The notes under the pieces: generated by a model
The model's input: only the letters and a program-made list of their open reading frames with translations
Databases searched by the model: none
Told to the model about the DNA's origin: nothing
Position numbers and translations under genes: made by a program
Part shown: positions 8,937 to 18,615 of the stretch, piece after piece
How the letters are laid out: the number at the start of each line of letters is the position of its first letter
How positions within the stretch are numbered: the first letter of the stretch is position 1
Origin: Bacillota bacterium
GTDB taxonomy: Bacteria; Bacillota; Clostridia; Lachnospirales; Anaerotignaceae
Length of the DNA stretch: 63,172 bases
Reading direction: 5' to 3'
NCBI GenBank assembly: GCA_022791155.1
Contig: JAAVYN010000036.1
Coordinates: 1-63,172 of the forward strand

Positions 8937-9157
8937 AATGTTTGCAGCTATAATTTATTCTTTCTTTTTATTTCAAAACATTTACAAACCCAAAAAACAT
9001 TGCCCAAGCCATTGGCGGCAGCTTTTTTCAATACCAAATTTTATATATTCAACTTTCGCAATTAAAAAACTTTTTGCTTGCCAATAAAATATTTTTCAAA
9101 AATATATTGATTAAAAATCTAAAAGTGATATATTCTCTTGTGAGGGAGATGATTTTA

Positions 9158-9961
9158 GTGTTTTTTGCAGATTATCACACACATTCCTGTTTTTCTTCTG
9201 ACAGCACAACGCCTTTGGAGGAAAACATAAAACAGGCCATAAGTTTGGGGTTGAAAGAAATCGCTGTCACAGATCATATTGATTTTGACTATCCTGATCC
9301 CGAATATCCTTTTTTGTTTGATTGCAGTCAATATGATTTCGCCATTGAAAATTTGAAACAAAAATATAAAAATATGATAACAATACGCAAGGGTGTTGAA
9401 ATAGGCATACAGCCTCATGTTTACAAACTCATTGAAAACTTGACAAATGAAAATCATTTTGATTTTATAATTGGCTCAACACACTGCGTTGACAAATTTG
9501 ATCTATGCACAAATGAATTTTTTGAAGGAAAAACAAAACACGAAGCATATGAAGGATATTTCAAAGATGTGCTTAACAACGTCAAAAACACCGATTTCTA
9601 TAATGTGTATGGACACATTGACTTCATAAACCGTTATGGAAGCTATGACGACAAAACAATGGACTATAAAGAATTTCAATATATAACTGACGAAATATTA
9701 AAAACTATAATCGACAAAGGCAAAGGCATTGAAATAAACACTTCCGGCTATCGTTATGGCCTTGGACACACTCATCCACAGGCTGAACTTGTGGAGCGAT
9801 ATAAACAACTTGGGGGCGAAATTATAACCGTTGGAAGTGACGCCCACACACCAAAAGACATAGCTGCTGACTTCACAGCCGCCTATAATATATTAAGAAA
9901 CTGCGGTTTCAAGCACATAACAGTTTTTGAGGACAAAAAACCACGTTTCATCAAAATTTAG
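9158..9961 (+). CDS. hisJ: PHP-domain histidinol-phosphatase
   Basis: PHP-superfamily phosphatase, most likely histidinol-phosphatase of the HisJ/HisK type, removing phosphate in histidine synthesis. The D-Y-H-T-H-S metal motif is at the very N-terminus. VTDHIDF, a Glu in KGVEIG, GSTHCVD, YGHIDFINR and GSDAHTP supply the remaining metal ligands. Start is GTG at 9158, 9 nt after GGGAG; an ATG three codons earlier touches the site, and the longest frame starts much further upstream. About 267 residues. No other his genes are nearby, so the substrate is inferred from the family. Confidence 0.8.
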   Translation: MFFADYHTHSCFSSDSTTPLEENIKQAISLGLKEIAVTDHIDFDYPDPEYPFLFDCSQYDFAIENLKQKYKNMITIRKGVEIGIQPHVYKLIENLTNENHFDFIIGSTHCVDKFDLCTNEFFEGKTKHEAYEGYFKDVLNNVKNTDFYNVYGHIDFINRYGSYDDKTMDYKEFQYITDEILKTIIDKGKGIEINTSGYRYGLGHTHPQAELVERYKQLGGEIITVGSDAHTPKDIAADFTAAYNILRNCGFKHITVFEDKKPRFIKI

Positions 9962-9994
9962 CAAGTGGTCATATGTAAGAAGGAGGAGTTTGCA

Positions 9995-11371
9995 ATGTCT
10001 GAACAGAACATAAAAACTTTGGGGAAAAGGCCTGTAAAAGCTATAATGTCTCTTTCCATGCCTTCAATAGCTGAACAATTTTTGGTTTCACTTTCATCGC
10101 TGATTGACACCGCCATGGTTGGCTCTATAGGCGCTGCCGCCACAGCTGGCGTTGGCCTGAACATATCAACAATATGGCTTGTAGAGGGGCTTATAACAGC
10201 TGCAAGCGCTGGGTGCATGTTCCTTGTCGCAAGAAAAATTGGTGAGGAAAAACCTGTTGCTGCCAAACGCGTGGCACGCCAATCGGTCACAATTTCCATT
10301 GTGCTTGGGTTCATTCTTTCGTTGATCACATTTTCAATTTCGGGGTTCATACCATATTGGCTGGGCGCCTCCCCTGAAATTATACCCTCGTCAACAGCAT
10401 ATATGAAGGTTTACAGCTTGGCATTCATGTTTCAGTCAATATCAGTTATAGTTTCGTCAATATTCAGAGCTGCTGGCAACACAAAATCACCCTTTTTGAT
10501 CAACACTGTTGCAAACATAGCAAATATCATAGGCAATTTCCTTCTTATATACCCTTCTCGCGCTATAGCCGGGTTCAACATATATGGCGCCGGCATGGGT
10601 GTCAGAGGCGCGGCCATATCAACTTTGATTTCAAAAATGATTGCCGCTGTGCTGCTTATAACACTTGTTACAAAACTCGAATCGCCGATTAAAATATCAG
10701 TCAAGGGTGACTACCGTGTCCCACTCAAGGATCTAAAAAAGTTCCTTGTTATAGGCATTCCTGTTGCAGCCGAAAGAAGCGCTGTTTGCATTGGACAAAT
10801 TGTTCTGACAGGCATAGTGACACGCATCGGAACAGCCGCTCTTGCCGCGCATTATCTTGCCAACAATATAGAAAGCCTTCTATACCTCCCTGCCTATGGG
10901 TTTGCCTCAACGGCCACAACACTTGTTGGACAATCAATGGGCGCAAGAGATTTTGATCTTGCTGACAGATTTGCCAAACTCATACTCATAATAAACTGCA
11001 TTTTTATAGTTGCCATATGCACACCACTGTTCATATTGTCGCCGCAAATTGTGAGCCTTTTTTCTCCTGATCCAGATGTAATATCCATAGGTATAATAAG
11101 CTTCAGAGTCAATGCCGCAACAGAGCTTTTTTTTACAATATCAACTGTAGCAAGCGGCATATGCCGTGGGGCTGGAGATGTAAAATTTATGCTGTGGGTT
11201 AACATGGGCTGCATGTGGATTGCAAGGCTGCTGACATCATACATCCTTGCATTTCCACTTGGCCTTGGCATGATGGGCATATGGATAGGCATGAGCATTG
11301 ACATATCAATGAGAGCTTTGCTCTCACTTTTAAGAATAAGAAGTGGAAAGTGGAAATATGTTGTCGTTTAA
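9995..11371 (+). CDS. MATE-family efflux transporter
   Basis: Multidrug and toxic compound extrusion transporter of about 458 residues with some 12 hydrophobic segments in two homologous halves. Features include LIDTAMVG in the first half and GAGMGVRGAAISTLISKM, PAYGFASTATTLVGQSMGA in the middle. It is expected to export cationic compounds across the membrane using a sodium or proton gradient. I chose ATG at 9995, behind AAGGAGGAG; a frame opening ten codons earlier has no site. It lies 33 nt after hisJ on the same strand and could be co-transcribed. Substrate unknown. Confidence 0.88.
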   Translation: MSEQNIKTLGKRPVKAIMSLSMPSIAEQFLVSLSSLIDTAMVGSIGAAATAGVGLNISTIWLVEGLITAASAGCMFLVARKIGEEKPVAAKRVARQSVTISIVLGFILSLITFSISGFIPYWLGASPEIIPSSTAYMKVYSLAFMFQSISVIVSSIFRAAGNTKSPFLINTVANIANIIGNFLLIYPSRAIAGFNIYGAGMGVRGAAISTLISKMIAAVLLITLVTKLESPIKISVKGDYRVPLKDLKKFLVIGIPVAAERSAVCIGQIVLTGIVTRIGTAALAAHYLANNIESLLYLPAYGFASTATTLVGQSMGARDFDLADRFAKLILIINCIFIVAICTPLFILSPQIVSLFSPDPDVISIGIISFRVNAATELFFTISTVASGICRGAGDVKFMLWVNMGCMWIARLLTSYILAFPLGLGMMGIWIGMSIDISMRALLSLLRIRSGKWKYVVV

Positions 11372-11485
11372 TTGGATAACAATGAACTTCCGTTTTGTTT
11401 GGGAACTGTTCAAACTTTGCAATTTCAGTTGTCAGTTGTGTTTATAGCCACAATCATAAATTTTCTCATTGGGCATTTTATTTAT

Positions 11486-11531
11486 ACAAAAAACGGCGCT
11501 CATTTTCTCAAACCATGAACGCCGTTTTTTG
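11486..11531 (-). terminator. Terminator between accA and the MATE gene
   Basis: AAAAAACGGCG (11488-11498) pairs with CGCCGTTTTTT (11520-11530). It ends the minus-strand fab/acc operon and, being symmetric with A/T flanks, can also serve the plus strand. Confidence 0.85.
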
Positions 11532-11542
11532 AAAACATTGTT

Positions 11543-12340
11543 TTATTCTTCAAATTCTCCAAATTTTCTGAATCTTTCATATCTCTTTTTAAGCAGCTCG
11601 TCTTTATCCATTGCACACAAAACTTCAAATTCTTTAATGATATTTTCTTTTATTATATTAGCTGTGAAAGACAAATTGTTTTCAATTCCTTCTTCTGCTT
11701 CAGGGATTATTTTGTCTATAACACCATTTTCAAGCAGATCTGGTGCTGTTATTTTCATAAGCTCTGCCGCCTCTCCAGCCCTTGAAGGCGAACGCCACAA
11801 TATGCTTGCAAACCCTTCTGGCGAAAGCACAGCATACATGCCATTGTCAAGCATCCAAACTCTGTCGCCGGCTGCAAGCGCTATGGCGCCTCCACTTCCG
11901 CCCTCACCAATAAATATTGATATGATGGGCGTTCTCACTCCTGATGTTTCAAAAAGGCATTTTGCTATGGCTTCACCTTGGCCCCTTTCCTCAGCTCCTA
12001 TGCCACAGTAAGCGCCTGAAGTGTTTATCAAAAAAACAACCGGCCTGTTAAATTTTTCAGCCTGCTTCATAAGTCTCAACGCTTTTCTATAGCCTTCAGG
12101 GTTTGGCGAGCCAAAGTTTCTTTTTATGTTCTCCTCAACAGAATGCCCCTTTTGCACGCCAATCACAGTGACGGCGCGCCCTTTCAAGCTTGCAATGCCA
12201 CCCACAATGGCTCTGTCATCTCCAAAGCATCTGTCGCCGTGAAGCTCCATAAACCCGTCAAAAATCTCTTTTATAAACTCCAACGAGGTTGGCCGTGTCA
12301 CTTTTCGCGCGTTAACAAGAACCTCTGATGCATTGCTCAT
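11543..12340 (-). CDS. accA: Acetyl-CoA carboxylase carboxyltransferase alpha
   Basis: Carboxyltransferase subunit that, with AccD, moves the carboxyl group from biotin to acetyl-CoA to make malonyl-CoA. The 265 residues form a crotonase-like fold with the [13 protein letters not shown] oxyanion segment and [12 protein letters not shown]. It is shorter than the Escherichia protein because the N-terminal extension is reduced, as is common in Firmicutes. Its ATG overlaps the accD stop by 4 nt, so translation is coupled. Last gene of the fab operon. Confidence 0.96.
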   Translation of the reverse strand: MSNASEVLVNARKVTRPTSLEFIKEIFDGFMELHGDRCFGDDRAIVGGIASLKGRAVTVIGVQKGHSVEENIKRNFGSPNPEGYRKALRLMKQAEKFNRPVVFLINTSGAYCGIGAEERGQGEAIAKCLFETSGVRTPIISIFIGEGGSGGAIALAAGDRVWMLDNGMYAVLSPEGFASILWRSPSRAGEAAELMKITAPDLLENGVIDKIIPEAEEGIENNLSFTANIIKENIIKEFEVLCAMDKDELLKKRYERFRKFGEFEE

Positions 12341-13215
12341 AAAAGCCAGCCCCCTTTTTTGCCGTGGAGCCTTATAAGCGCCCCCAAAACATCTTTCATT
12401 TTAGTTCTCTTGACAATTTTATCTACAAATCCATGCTCAAGCTGAAATTCCGCACTTTGGAAGCCCTCGGGCAGTTTCTCGTTTATTGTTCCTTCAATAA
12501 CTCTTTGTCCGGCAAAGCCTATGAGCGCTTTTGGCTCGGCTATTATTATGTCTCCAAGACTTGCAAAGCTTGCGCTGACGCCGCCTGTTGTTGGATCTGT
12601 CATAACAGAGATGTATAAAAGCCCGGCTTCGCTGTGCTTTTTCAGGGCCGCACTTGTTTTTGCCATTTGCATGAGAGAAATGATCCCTTCCTGCATTCTT
12701 GCACCGCCTGAAACAGTGAATATTATCAAAGGAAGTTTCATCTGTGTGGCACGCTCAATTGCTCTTGTTATTTTTTCGCCAACAACAGAGCCCATTGAAC
12801 CCATCATAAAATTGCTGTCCATGACAGCTATGATTGCCTCTTCGCCATTTATGCGGCCGCGCCCGCTCACAGCAGCATCTTTCAAGCCGCTTTTTTCACG
12901 GGCTTTTTCAATGACTTTGCCATATTCAGGATAGTTCATAGGGTTTTTTGCACCCATGTTTTTGTCATATTCTATAAACGATCCTTCATCGCAAGTGATG
13001 GCTATGCGTTCTCTTGCTGAAAGCCTGAAATGTCCACCACATTTGGGACATATTTTATATTCATTCATTTCTTTTTTGTATATCAGCTTTTTGCAGTGGC
13101 CGCATTTAATCCACATGCCGTCAGGCACAACTGGAACTTCATCTTTTTCAGTCTCTTTTTCTTCCTGAGCACCACGGCCAAGCATTATATAATTTTTCTT
13201 TTTAAAAAGTTTCAT
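12337..13215 (-). CDS. accD: Acetyl-CoA carboxylase carboxyltransferase beta
   Basis: Partner of AccA in the carboxyltransferase. The 292 residues start with the four-cysteine zinc ribbon (Cys 38, 41, 56, 59). The carboxyltransferase core follows, with [20 protein letters not shown] and [13 protein letters not shown] follows a modest site. It lies 121 nt after accC, the largest gap in this part of the operon; I saw no clear promoter there. Confidence 0.96.
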   Translation of the reverse strand: MKLFKKKNYIMLGRGAQEEKETEKDEVPVVPDGMWIKCGHCKKLIYKKEMNEYKICPKCGGHFRLSARERIAITCDEGSFIEYDKNMGAKNPMNYPEYGKVIEKAREKSGLKDAAVSGRGRINGEEAIIAVMDSNFMMGSMGSVVGEKITRAIERATQMKLPLIIFTVSGGARMQEGIISLMQMAKTSAALKKHSEAGLLYISVMTDPTTGGVSASFASLGDIIIAEPKALIGFAGQRVIEGTINEKLPEGFQSAEFQLEHGFVDKIVKRTKMKDVLGALIRLHGKKGGWLL

Positions 13216-13336
13216 TCAGTTCACCCACTGATTATTAGAATTACGGTAAAATTGCGTAACTGCAGAACCATCATTTTGACAATTTTTAACAAATAACAGT
13301 TTATAAGTCCTTAAAATTCCGCATAAATCATATGTT

Positions 13337-14689
13337 TTATATCTTTTTTATAATTTCGTTTTCCAAAAAACCTGTGTCAAATTCGCCTTTAAGATAGTTC
13401 TCATTCGTAAGTATTTTTTCTTGAAACTCAATGTTTGTGTCAACACCATATATAATGAACTCATAAAGACAGCGCCGCATTTTTTCAATTGCTTCCTGCC
13501 TTGTGCTGCCATATGTTATAATCTTTGCAATCATAGAATCATAATATGGAAGTATTTTACACTTTGGATATACAGCACTGTCAATGCGAACTCCCATTCC
13601 GCCGCCTGGCACAAGCATATAGTCTATTTCACCAGGAGAGGGAGCAAAGTTTTTGCTTGGATTTTCAGCGTTTATTCTGCATTCTATGGCATGGCCTTTG
13701 ATTTTTATGTCATTTTGCTTGATGGAAAGCGCTTCTCCAGCGGCAATTTTTATTTGTTCTTTCACAATGTCAATTCCTGTAATCATTTCAGTCACAGGGT
13801 GTTCAACCTGTATCCTTGTGTTCATTTCCATAAAATAGAAATTTCCACTTCTGTCATACAAAAACTCAATTGTTCCGGCGTTTTCATATCCAACTGCCTT
13901 TGCCGCACGCACAGCGGCCTCTCCCATTGCTTTTCTGACATTTTCATCAAGTTTTGGAGAGGGTGCTTCCTCAAGAACTTTCTGATTGCGTCGCTGTATT
14001 GAGCAGTCACGCTCTCCAAGATGAATTATGTTTCCGTGTTCATCGCCCAAAATTTGTATTTCAATGTGGCGGGCATCTTCAATCACTTTTTCCATATACA
14101 TTGTGTCATCACCAAAAGCGGCCTTTGTTTCACTTTTGGCGCCCTCATAAGCCGCTTTTAAGTTTTCGGGCTTTCTCACAATGCGAATTCCCTTGCCGCC
14201 TCCACCAGCCGAGGCTTTAACCATAACAGGATAGCCAAGCTTCTCTGCTGTTTCAAATGCCTTATCAACACTGTCAACTGTTCCGTCACTTCCGGGAACA
14301 ACCGGAACTTCTGCTTCAATCATGAGCCTTCTTGCGTTGCTCTTGTTTCCCATGGCGTCAATGACTTCAGCTTTCGGGCCAATGAACTTGATGTTGCACT
14401 CCTGACACATTCCGGCAAAAACACTGTTTTCCGCAAGGAATCCAAAGCCCGGATGAATTGCCTGAGCTTTTGTGATAACAGCGGCACTTATTATGTTTTG
14501 CATGTTAAGATAGCTTTCGTTGCTTTTGGCCGGCCCAATGCAAACGGCTTCATCAGCCAACTGGGTGTGCAGCGCTTCCCTGTCTGGTTCCGAAAAGACA
14601 GCCACTGTTTTAATGCCCATCTCACGGCATGCTCTTATTATTCTCACCGCGATCTCGCCTCTGTTGGCTATCAATATTTTTGAAAACAT
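13337..14689 (-). CDS. accC: Biotin carboxylase of acetyl-CoA carboxylase
   Basis: ATP-grasp enzyme that carboxylates biotin on AccB. At 450 residues it has the usual length. It shows the biotin carboxylase N-domain (ILIANRGEIAVRIIRACRE), the glycine-rich ATP loop KASAGGGGKGIR, the catalytic EMNTRIQVEHPVTE and a C-terminal domain. It follows fabZ by 11 nt inside the fab operon, the streptococcal order. Confidence 0.98.
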   Translation of the reverse strand: MFSKILIANRGEIAVRIIRACREMGIKTVAVFSEPDREALHTQLADEAVCIGPAKSNESYLNMQNIISAAVITKAQAIHPGFGFLAENSVFAGMCQECNIKFIGPKAEVIDAMGNKSNARRLMIEAEVPVVPGSDGTVDSVDKAFETAEKLGYPVMVKASAGGGGKGIRIVRKPENLKAAYEGAKSETKAAFGDDTMYMEKVIEDARHIEIQILGDEHGNIIHLGERDCSIQRRNQKVLEEAPSPKLDENVRKAMGEAAVRAAKAVGYENAGTIEFLYDRSGNFYFMEMNTRIQVEHPVTEMITGIDIVKEQIKIAAGEALSIKQNDIKIKGHAIECRINAENPSKNFAPSPGEIDYMLVPGGGMGVRIDSAVYPKCKILPYYDSMIAKIITYGSTRQEAIEKMRRCLYEFIIYGVDTNIEFQEKILTNENYLKGEFDTGFLENEIIKKI

Positions 14690-14700
14690 ATAACCACCTG

Positions 14701-15123
14701 CTATCCAATCATAAATGTAATTTCCGCTTCACAAACTTTGTTTCCGTCAACATAGGCCGTTCCTTTGCCAATTCCGGCTATTTTCTTGAGCTTTACAATT
14801 TCAACCTCAAGTCTCAAAACATCACCTGGAACAACCTTCCGGCGGAATTTTGCCTTGTCAATGCCCCCAAAATATGCCGTTTTTCCTTTATATTCATCCA
14901 TTTTAAGCACAGCATATGCGCCTGCCTGCGCCATTGCTTCAACAATGAGAACGCCTGGCACAACAGGCTCCTGAGGAAAATGCCCAACAAAAAATGGCTC
15001 ATTCATCGAAACATTTTTAATTGCCACAACCTTTTGTCCAGGCACAATTTCCTCAATTTTGTCAATCAAAAGAAACGGCGGCCTATGAGGGATAACCGAC
15101 ATTATCTCTTTTATGTCCTCCAT
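14701..15123 (-). CDS. fabZ: 3-hydroxyacyl-ACP dehydratase FabZ
   Basis: Hot-dog-fold dehydratase forming trans-2-enoyl-ACP in the elongation cycle. The 140 residues contain [13 protein letters not shown] and the catalytic [17 protein letters not shown] segment (His, then Glu in the helix). ATG with GGAGG, 12 nt after accB. It is the only dehydratase in the locus. There is no fabA, fabN or fabM, so how double bonds arise is an open question that the divergent FabX-like gene may answer. Confidence 0.97.
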   Translation of the reverse strand: MEDIKEIMSVIPHRPPFLLIDKIEEIVPGQKVVAIKNVSMNEPFFVGHFPQEPVVPGVLIVEAMAQAGAYAVLKMDEYKGKTAYFGGIDKAKFRRKVVPGDVLRLEVEIVKLKKIAGIGKGTAYVDGNKVCEAEITFMIG

Positions 15124-15135
15124 GGTTTAACCTCC

Positions 15136-15615
15136 CTATGCAATTGTAAAAAGCTGCATTCCATATTCCACAAGCTCTCCATCCTTGGCGCAAATCTCAA
15201 CAACCTCGCCATCAAACTCACTCACAATTTCGTTCATAACTTTCATGGCCTCTATTATGCAGAGAACATCGCCTTTTTTGACTTTGCTTCCAATGCTGAC
15301 AAAACTTGGCTTGTCAGGAGCCGGACTGGCATAAAATGTTCCCACAATGGGCGCTTTAACGGCATTCCCCAATGATATTTCTTTCTCTTTTTCCTCATTT
15401 GGCATTTCTTCCCCAACACGCACTGCATTTTCAGCATGCTGTTTTTCAACAGGCAAATGAATTTGTTCAACAGTTGAAGCAACGGTTGAAGCTTGCGTGG
15501 GTTCAAAACTGTTTTTGCTCATTTTGACAAAAGTTCCATTGTTCGAAAGTTCAAAACTTCTAAGCTTTGATGAATCAATTATAGCAATTAATTCCTTTAT
15601 ATCACTAAAGTCCAT
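15136..15615 (-). CDS. accB: Biotin carboxyl carrier protein
   Basis: Carries the biotin between AccC and AccA/AccD. The C-terminal biotinyl domain (about 85-159) has the E-A-M-K motif with the biotinylated Lys at about 125. A Glu/Thr-rich linker separates it from a short N-domain. A longer frame to 15801 exists, but GGGAGGG points to ATG at 15613-15615 (159 residues). That start is one nt after the fabF stop, so the two genes are tightly coupled. Confidence 0.96.
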   Translation of the reverse strand: MDFSDIKELIAIIDSSKLRSFELSNNGTFVKMSKNSFEPTQASTVASTVEQIHLPVEKQHAENAVRVGEEMPNEEKEKEISLGNAVKAPIVGTFYASPAPDKPSFVSIGSKVKKGDVLCIIEAMKVMNEIVSEFDGEVVEICAKDGELVEYGMQLFTIA

Positions 15616-15616
15616 A

Positions 15617-16852
15617 TCATCCCTCCCATTTCTTAAAGCATAATACGGCGTTGTGCCCGCCAAATCCCAATGAATTGGACAAAACATATTTAAGTTCAGC
15701 TTTTCTTCCCACGTTTGGAACATAGTCCAAATCGCATTCCTCATCAGGCGTTTCATAACCGATTGTAGGCGGTATAAATCCATTTTCCAAAGCACAAACA
15801 CATGCTATTGCTTCAATTCCGCCGGCGGCCCCCAGAAGGTGGCCAATCATTGATTTTGTTGAAGAAATTGGCGTTTTATATGCCGCGTCTCCAAGCGCAA
15901 GCTTGATTGCCATTGTCTCACTTATGTCATTGTGGTGAGTTCCTGTTCCATGAGCATTGATATATGAAACTTCTTCTGGCTTTATTCCCGATTCGTTCAA
16001 AGCCATTGTTATGGCCTTTGCCGCTCCGCTTCCGTCAGGCGAAGGGGCTGTTATATGGTAAGCGTCACATGTTGCTCCATATCCCACAATCTCGCCATAA
16101 ATTTTGGCTCCTCTTTTAATGGCATGCTCCATTTCTTCCAAAATGAGTATGCCGGCTCCGTCTCCCATCACAAATCCGCTTCTGTTTTTGTCAAATGGGC
16201 GGCTTGCCTTTTTGGGATCCGGCTCCTGTGAAAGAGCTGTGAGGTTTGTGAACCCTGCAATTGCTATTCCACTTATTGACGCCTCGCTTCCGCCGGCAAA
16301 GCACACGTCAAGATAGCCGTGAATAATGTTTCTATATGCCTCGCCAATGCAGTTTGTCCCTGTGGCGCAAGCCGTCACAACAGAGGAACAAATTCCTTTG
16401 GCTCCAAATTTAATGGCTATATTTCCAGCGGCCATGTTGCCAATGGTCATTGGTATGAAAAGAGGAGAAACTTTTGAAGGGCCTTTTTCATTTAGTTTGA
16501 TAACTTGTTCTTCAAGCGTCCAAAGCCCTCCTATGCCGCTTCCTGCAATCACTCCAAAGCGCTCGCTTTCAACGTCGCCTTCCTTCAAACCACTTTTCTC
16601 ATATGCTTCGGTTGCCGCCGCAACAGCGTATATTGAAAACAAGTCATTTCTTTTCAATTCTTTTTTGGGAACATATTTTTCGGCATCAAAGTCCTTCACC
16701 TCAGCAGCAACCTTAACTTTGAAGTTTTCCGTGTCAAACTTTTTAATATAGTCTATTCCACACACGCCTTCGCTTATGCCACGCCAAAAACTTTCAACGT
16801 CGTTGCCGACAGGAGTTACAGCGCCCATACCGGTTATAACGCATCTTCTCAT
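15617..16852 (-). CDS. fabF: 3-oxoacyl-ACP synthase II
   Basis: Condensing enzyme that extends acyl-ACP with malonyl-ACP. At 411 residues it has the normal length. The active-site Cys is at about 162 in VVTACATGTNC. The two histidines lie in NAHGTGTHHND and KSMIGHLLGAAGG. ATG with TAGGAGG. As the only FabF and without FabB, it must handle both saturated and any unsaturated intermediates in this locus. Confidence 0.97.
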   Translation of the reverse strand: MRRCVITGMGAVTPVGNDVESFWRGISEGVCGIDYIKKFDTENFKVKVAAEVKDFDAEKYVPKKELKRNDLFSIYAVAAATEAYEKSGLKEGDVESERFGVIAGSGIGGLWTLEEQVIKLNEKGPSKVSPLFIPMTIGNMAAGNIAIKFGAKGICSSVVTACATGTNCIGEAYRNIIHGYLDVCFAGGSEASISGIAIAGFTNLTALSQEPDPKKASRPFDKNRSGFVMGDGAGILILEEMEHAIKRGAKIYGEIVGYGATCDAYHITAPSPDGSGAAKAITMALNESGIKPEEVSYINAHGTGTHHNDISETMAIKLALGDAAYKTPISSTKSMIGHLLGAAGGIEAIACVCALENGFIPPTIGYETPDEECDLDYVPNVGRKAELKYVLSNSLGFGGHNAVLCFKKWEG

Positions 16853-16863
16853 AAACGTACCTC

Positions 16864-17595
16864 CTAATTCATCACCATGCCGCCGTCAACATTGATAACC
16901 TGACCTGTTATATATCTGTTTTCAGCAAGAAATACGGCTGTTCTTGCCACATCGTCAGGCTCTCCAAAACGCTTAAGCGGAATATTTCTCATCATTTCTT
17001 CTTTGACGCTTTCTTTAAGAGAAGAAGTCATATCAGTTGTTATGAATCCGGGAGCTATTGCATTAACAGTAATCCCCCTTGCGGCCAACTCTCTCGCGGC
17101 CGATTTTGTAAGCCCAACTATGCCGGCCTTTGATGCCGAATAATTTGCCTGACCAATGTTTCCTATGAGCCCAGAAACGGAACTCATGTTTATTATCGTG
17201 CCGCTTCTTTGTTTGAGCATTATGTTGGAAACGGCGCGTATTGTGTTGAAAGCTCCTTTCAAATTTATGTTTATAACAGTGTCAAAGTCTTCCTCGCTCA
17301 TGCGCATCAAAAGGCCGTCTTTAGTTATTCCAGCGTTATTCACAAGCACATCAACGCTTCCAAATTTTTCTTTTGCTGCCTTTATAAGTGCGTCGGCCTC
17401 ATCAAATTTGCTGACATCTGCCTTGAAAGGCATGCAGTCAACACCAAATTTTTCAATTTCATCAATTGTTTCTTTGTCTAAATTGCTTCTGTAATTAATA
17501 ACAATGTTGGCTCCAGCCTCGGCAAATTTCAGGGCTATGGCTTTCCCAATCCCCTTTGCCGCACCTGTGACAACAACTGTTTTTCCCTTCAGCAT
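16864..17595 (-). CDS. fabG: 3-oxoacyl-ACP reductase
   Basis: NADPH-dependent short-chain dehydrogenase of 243 residues. The cofactor loop TGAAKGIGKAIA is at about 10-21, NNAG near 90, and the Ser-Tyr-Lys triad in NMSSVSG and YSASKAG. It follows fabD by 2 nt and precedes fabF by 11 nt, inside the operon. Confidence 0.97.
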   Translation of the reverse strand: MLKGKTVVVTGAAKGIGKAIALKFAEAGANIVINYRSNLDKETIDEIEKFGVDCMPFKADVSKFDEADALIKAAKEKFGSVDVLVNNAGITKDGLLMRMSEEDFDTVININLKGAFNTIRAVSNIMLKQRSGTIINMSSVSGLIGNIGQANYSASKAGIVGLTKSAARELAARGITVNAIAPGFITTDMTSSLKESVKEEMMRNIPLKRFGEPDDVARTAVFLAENRYITGQVINVDGGMVMN

Positions 17596-17597
17596 TT

Positions 17598-18530
17598 TTA
17601 TACCTCCACAGACGCCAATGTTTTCTCAAGTGATTTCAAATCTTCAACATTAAGTATTTTAACGCCTTTCAAAGTTCTTTTAACAAAACCGCTCAAAGCC
17701 TTTCCCGGGCCAATTTCTATAAAAGTGTCAACACCCATCGCACCAAGGTTTTTGACAGTTTCTTCCCATTTGACAGGGCTCATAACCTGCTTTATAAGAA
17801 GTGGTTTAACATCATCAACGCTTTCAACAACCCCGCCAGTGACATTTGTCAAAACAGGAATATTAAATTCATTTATTTTGACATTATCAAGTTCAACTGC
17901 AAGCTTTTCGGAGGCTGGCTTCAAAAGCGCCGTGTGGAAAGGCCCGCTCACATTCAACTGCACGGCCATTTTGGCACCATTTTCTTTAAGGATTTGTGCC
18001 GCTTTTTCGGCATCTGCGGCATATCCGGCAATGACTATCTGACCTGGAGCGTTATAATTTGCCGGCGAAACAAAACCTCCTGAAGCAGTGATGTCACTGC
18101 AAACCTTTTCAACTTCATCTCTTCCAGCGCCCAAAATGGCATACATGGCTCCAATGCCTTCATTCACAGCTTCTGTCATAAAGCGCCCTCTTTTTCGAAC
18201 AAGACACACCGTTTCATCAAAGCCAAACGTTCCGGCCGCAACATGCGCTGTATACTCTCCTAAACTAAGGCCCGCCACATAATCGGCCTTTATGCCGTTT
18301 TCACTCAAAACACTTAATGCGGCCATGCTCATTGTTAATATTGCGGGCTGTGTATATTCGGTTTTGTTGAGAAGGCTGCTGTCATTAAAAATTATATCAC
18401 TTATTTTGAGCCCAAGGGCGTTGTCCGCCATGTCAAATATATTTTTTGCACACTCAAAATTTTCACACAACTCCCGGCCCATTCCCTCATATTGAGCGCC
18501 CTGGCCGCTGAATATAAACGCGGTTTTCAT
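17598..18530 (-). CDS. fabD: Malonyl-CoA:ACP transacylase
   Basis: Loads malonyl groups onto ACP. The 310 residues include FSGQGAQYEGMG at the N-terminus, the nucleophile Ser in GLSLGEYTA and the catalytic His in SGPFHTALL. It is preceded by an 85-nt gap holding a striking perfect hairpin after fabK; the other neighbour, fabG, is almost overlapping. Confidence 0.97.
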   Translation of the reverse strand: MKTAFIFSGQGAQYEGMGRELCENFECAKNIFDMADNALGLKISDIIFNDSSLLNKTEYTQPAILTMSMAALSVLSENGIKADYVAGLSLGEYTAHVAAGTFGFDETVCLVRKRGRFMTEAVNEGIGAMYAILGAGRDEVEKVCSDITASGGFVSPANYNAPGQIVIAGYAADAEKAAQILKENGAKMAVQLNVSGPFHTALLKPASEKLAVELDNVKINEFNIPVLTNVTGGVVESVDDVKPLLIKQVMSPVKWEETVKNLGAMGVDTFIEIGPGKALSGFVKRTLKGVKILNVEDLKSLEKTLASVEV

Positions 18531-18581
18531 TTTTTCACACCCTCAAATGAACATATCTTCAAATTAATCTCTTTCATTTAC

Positions 18582-18609
18582 AATACGGGGTATCATCATA
18601 CCCCGTATT
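18582..18609 (-). repeat. Perfect 12-bp hairpin between fabK and fabD
   Basis: AATACGGGGTAT (18582-18593) and its exact complement (18598-18609) flank a 4-nt loop. No T run follows on the minus strand, so it is not a normal terminator. It could be an RNA processing or stability element, or a protein-binding palindrome. Confidence 0.75.
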
Positions 18610-18615
18610 ATCGCC

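Noticed and set aside
14629-15375. 248-codon plus-strand frame
   Set aside because: Antisense to fabZ and accB; Cys/His/Asn-rich composition typical of a reverse-strand artefact.
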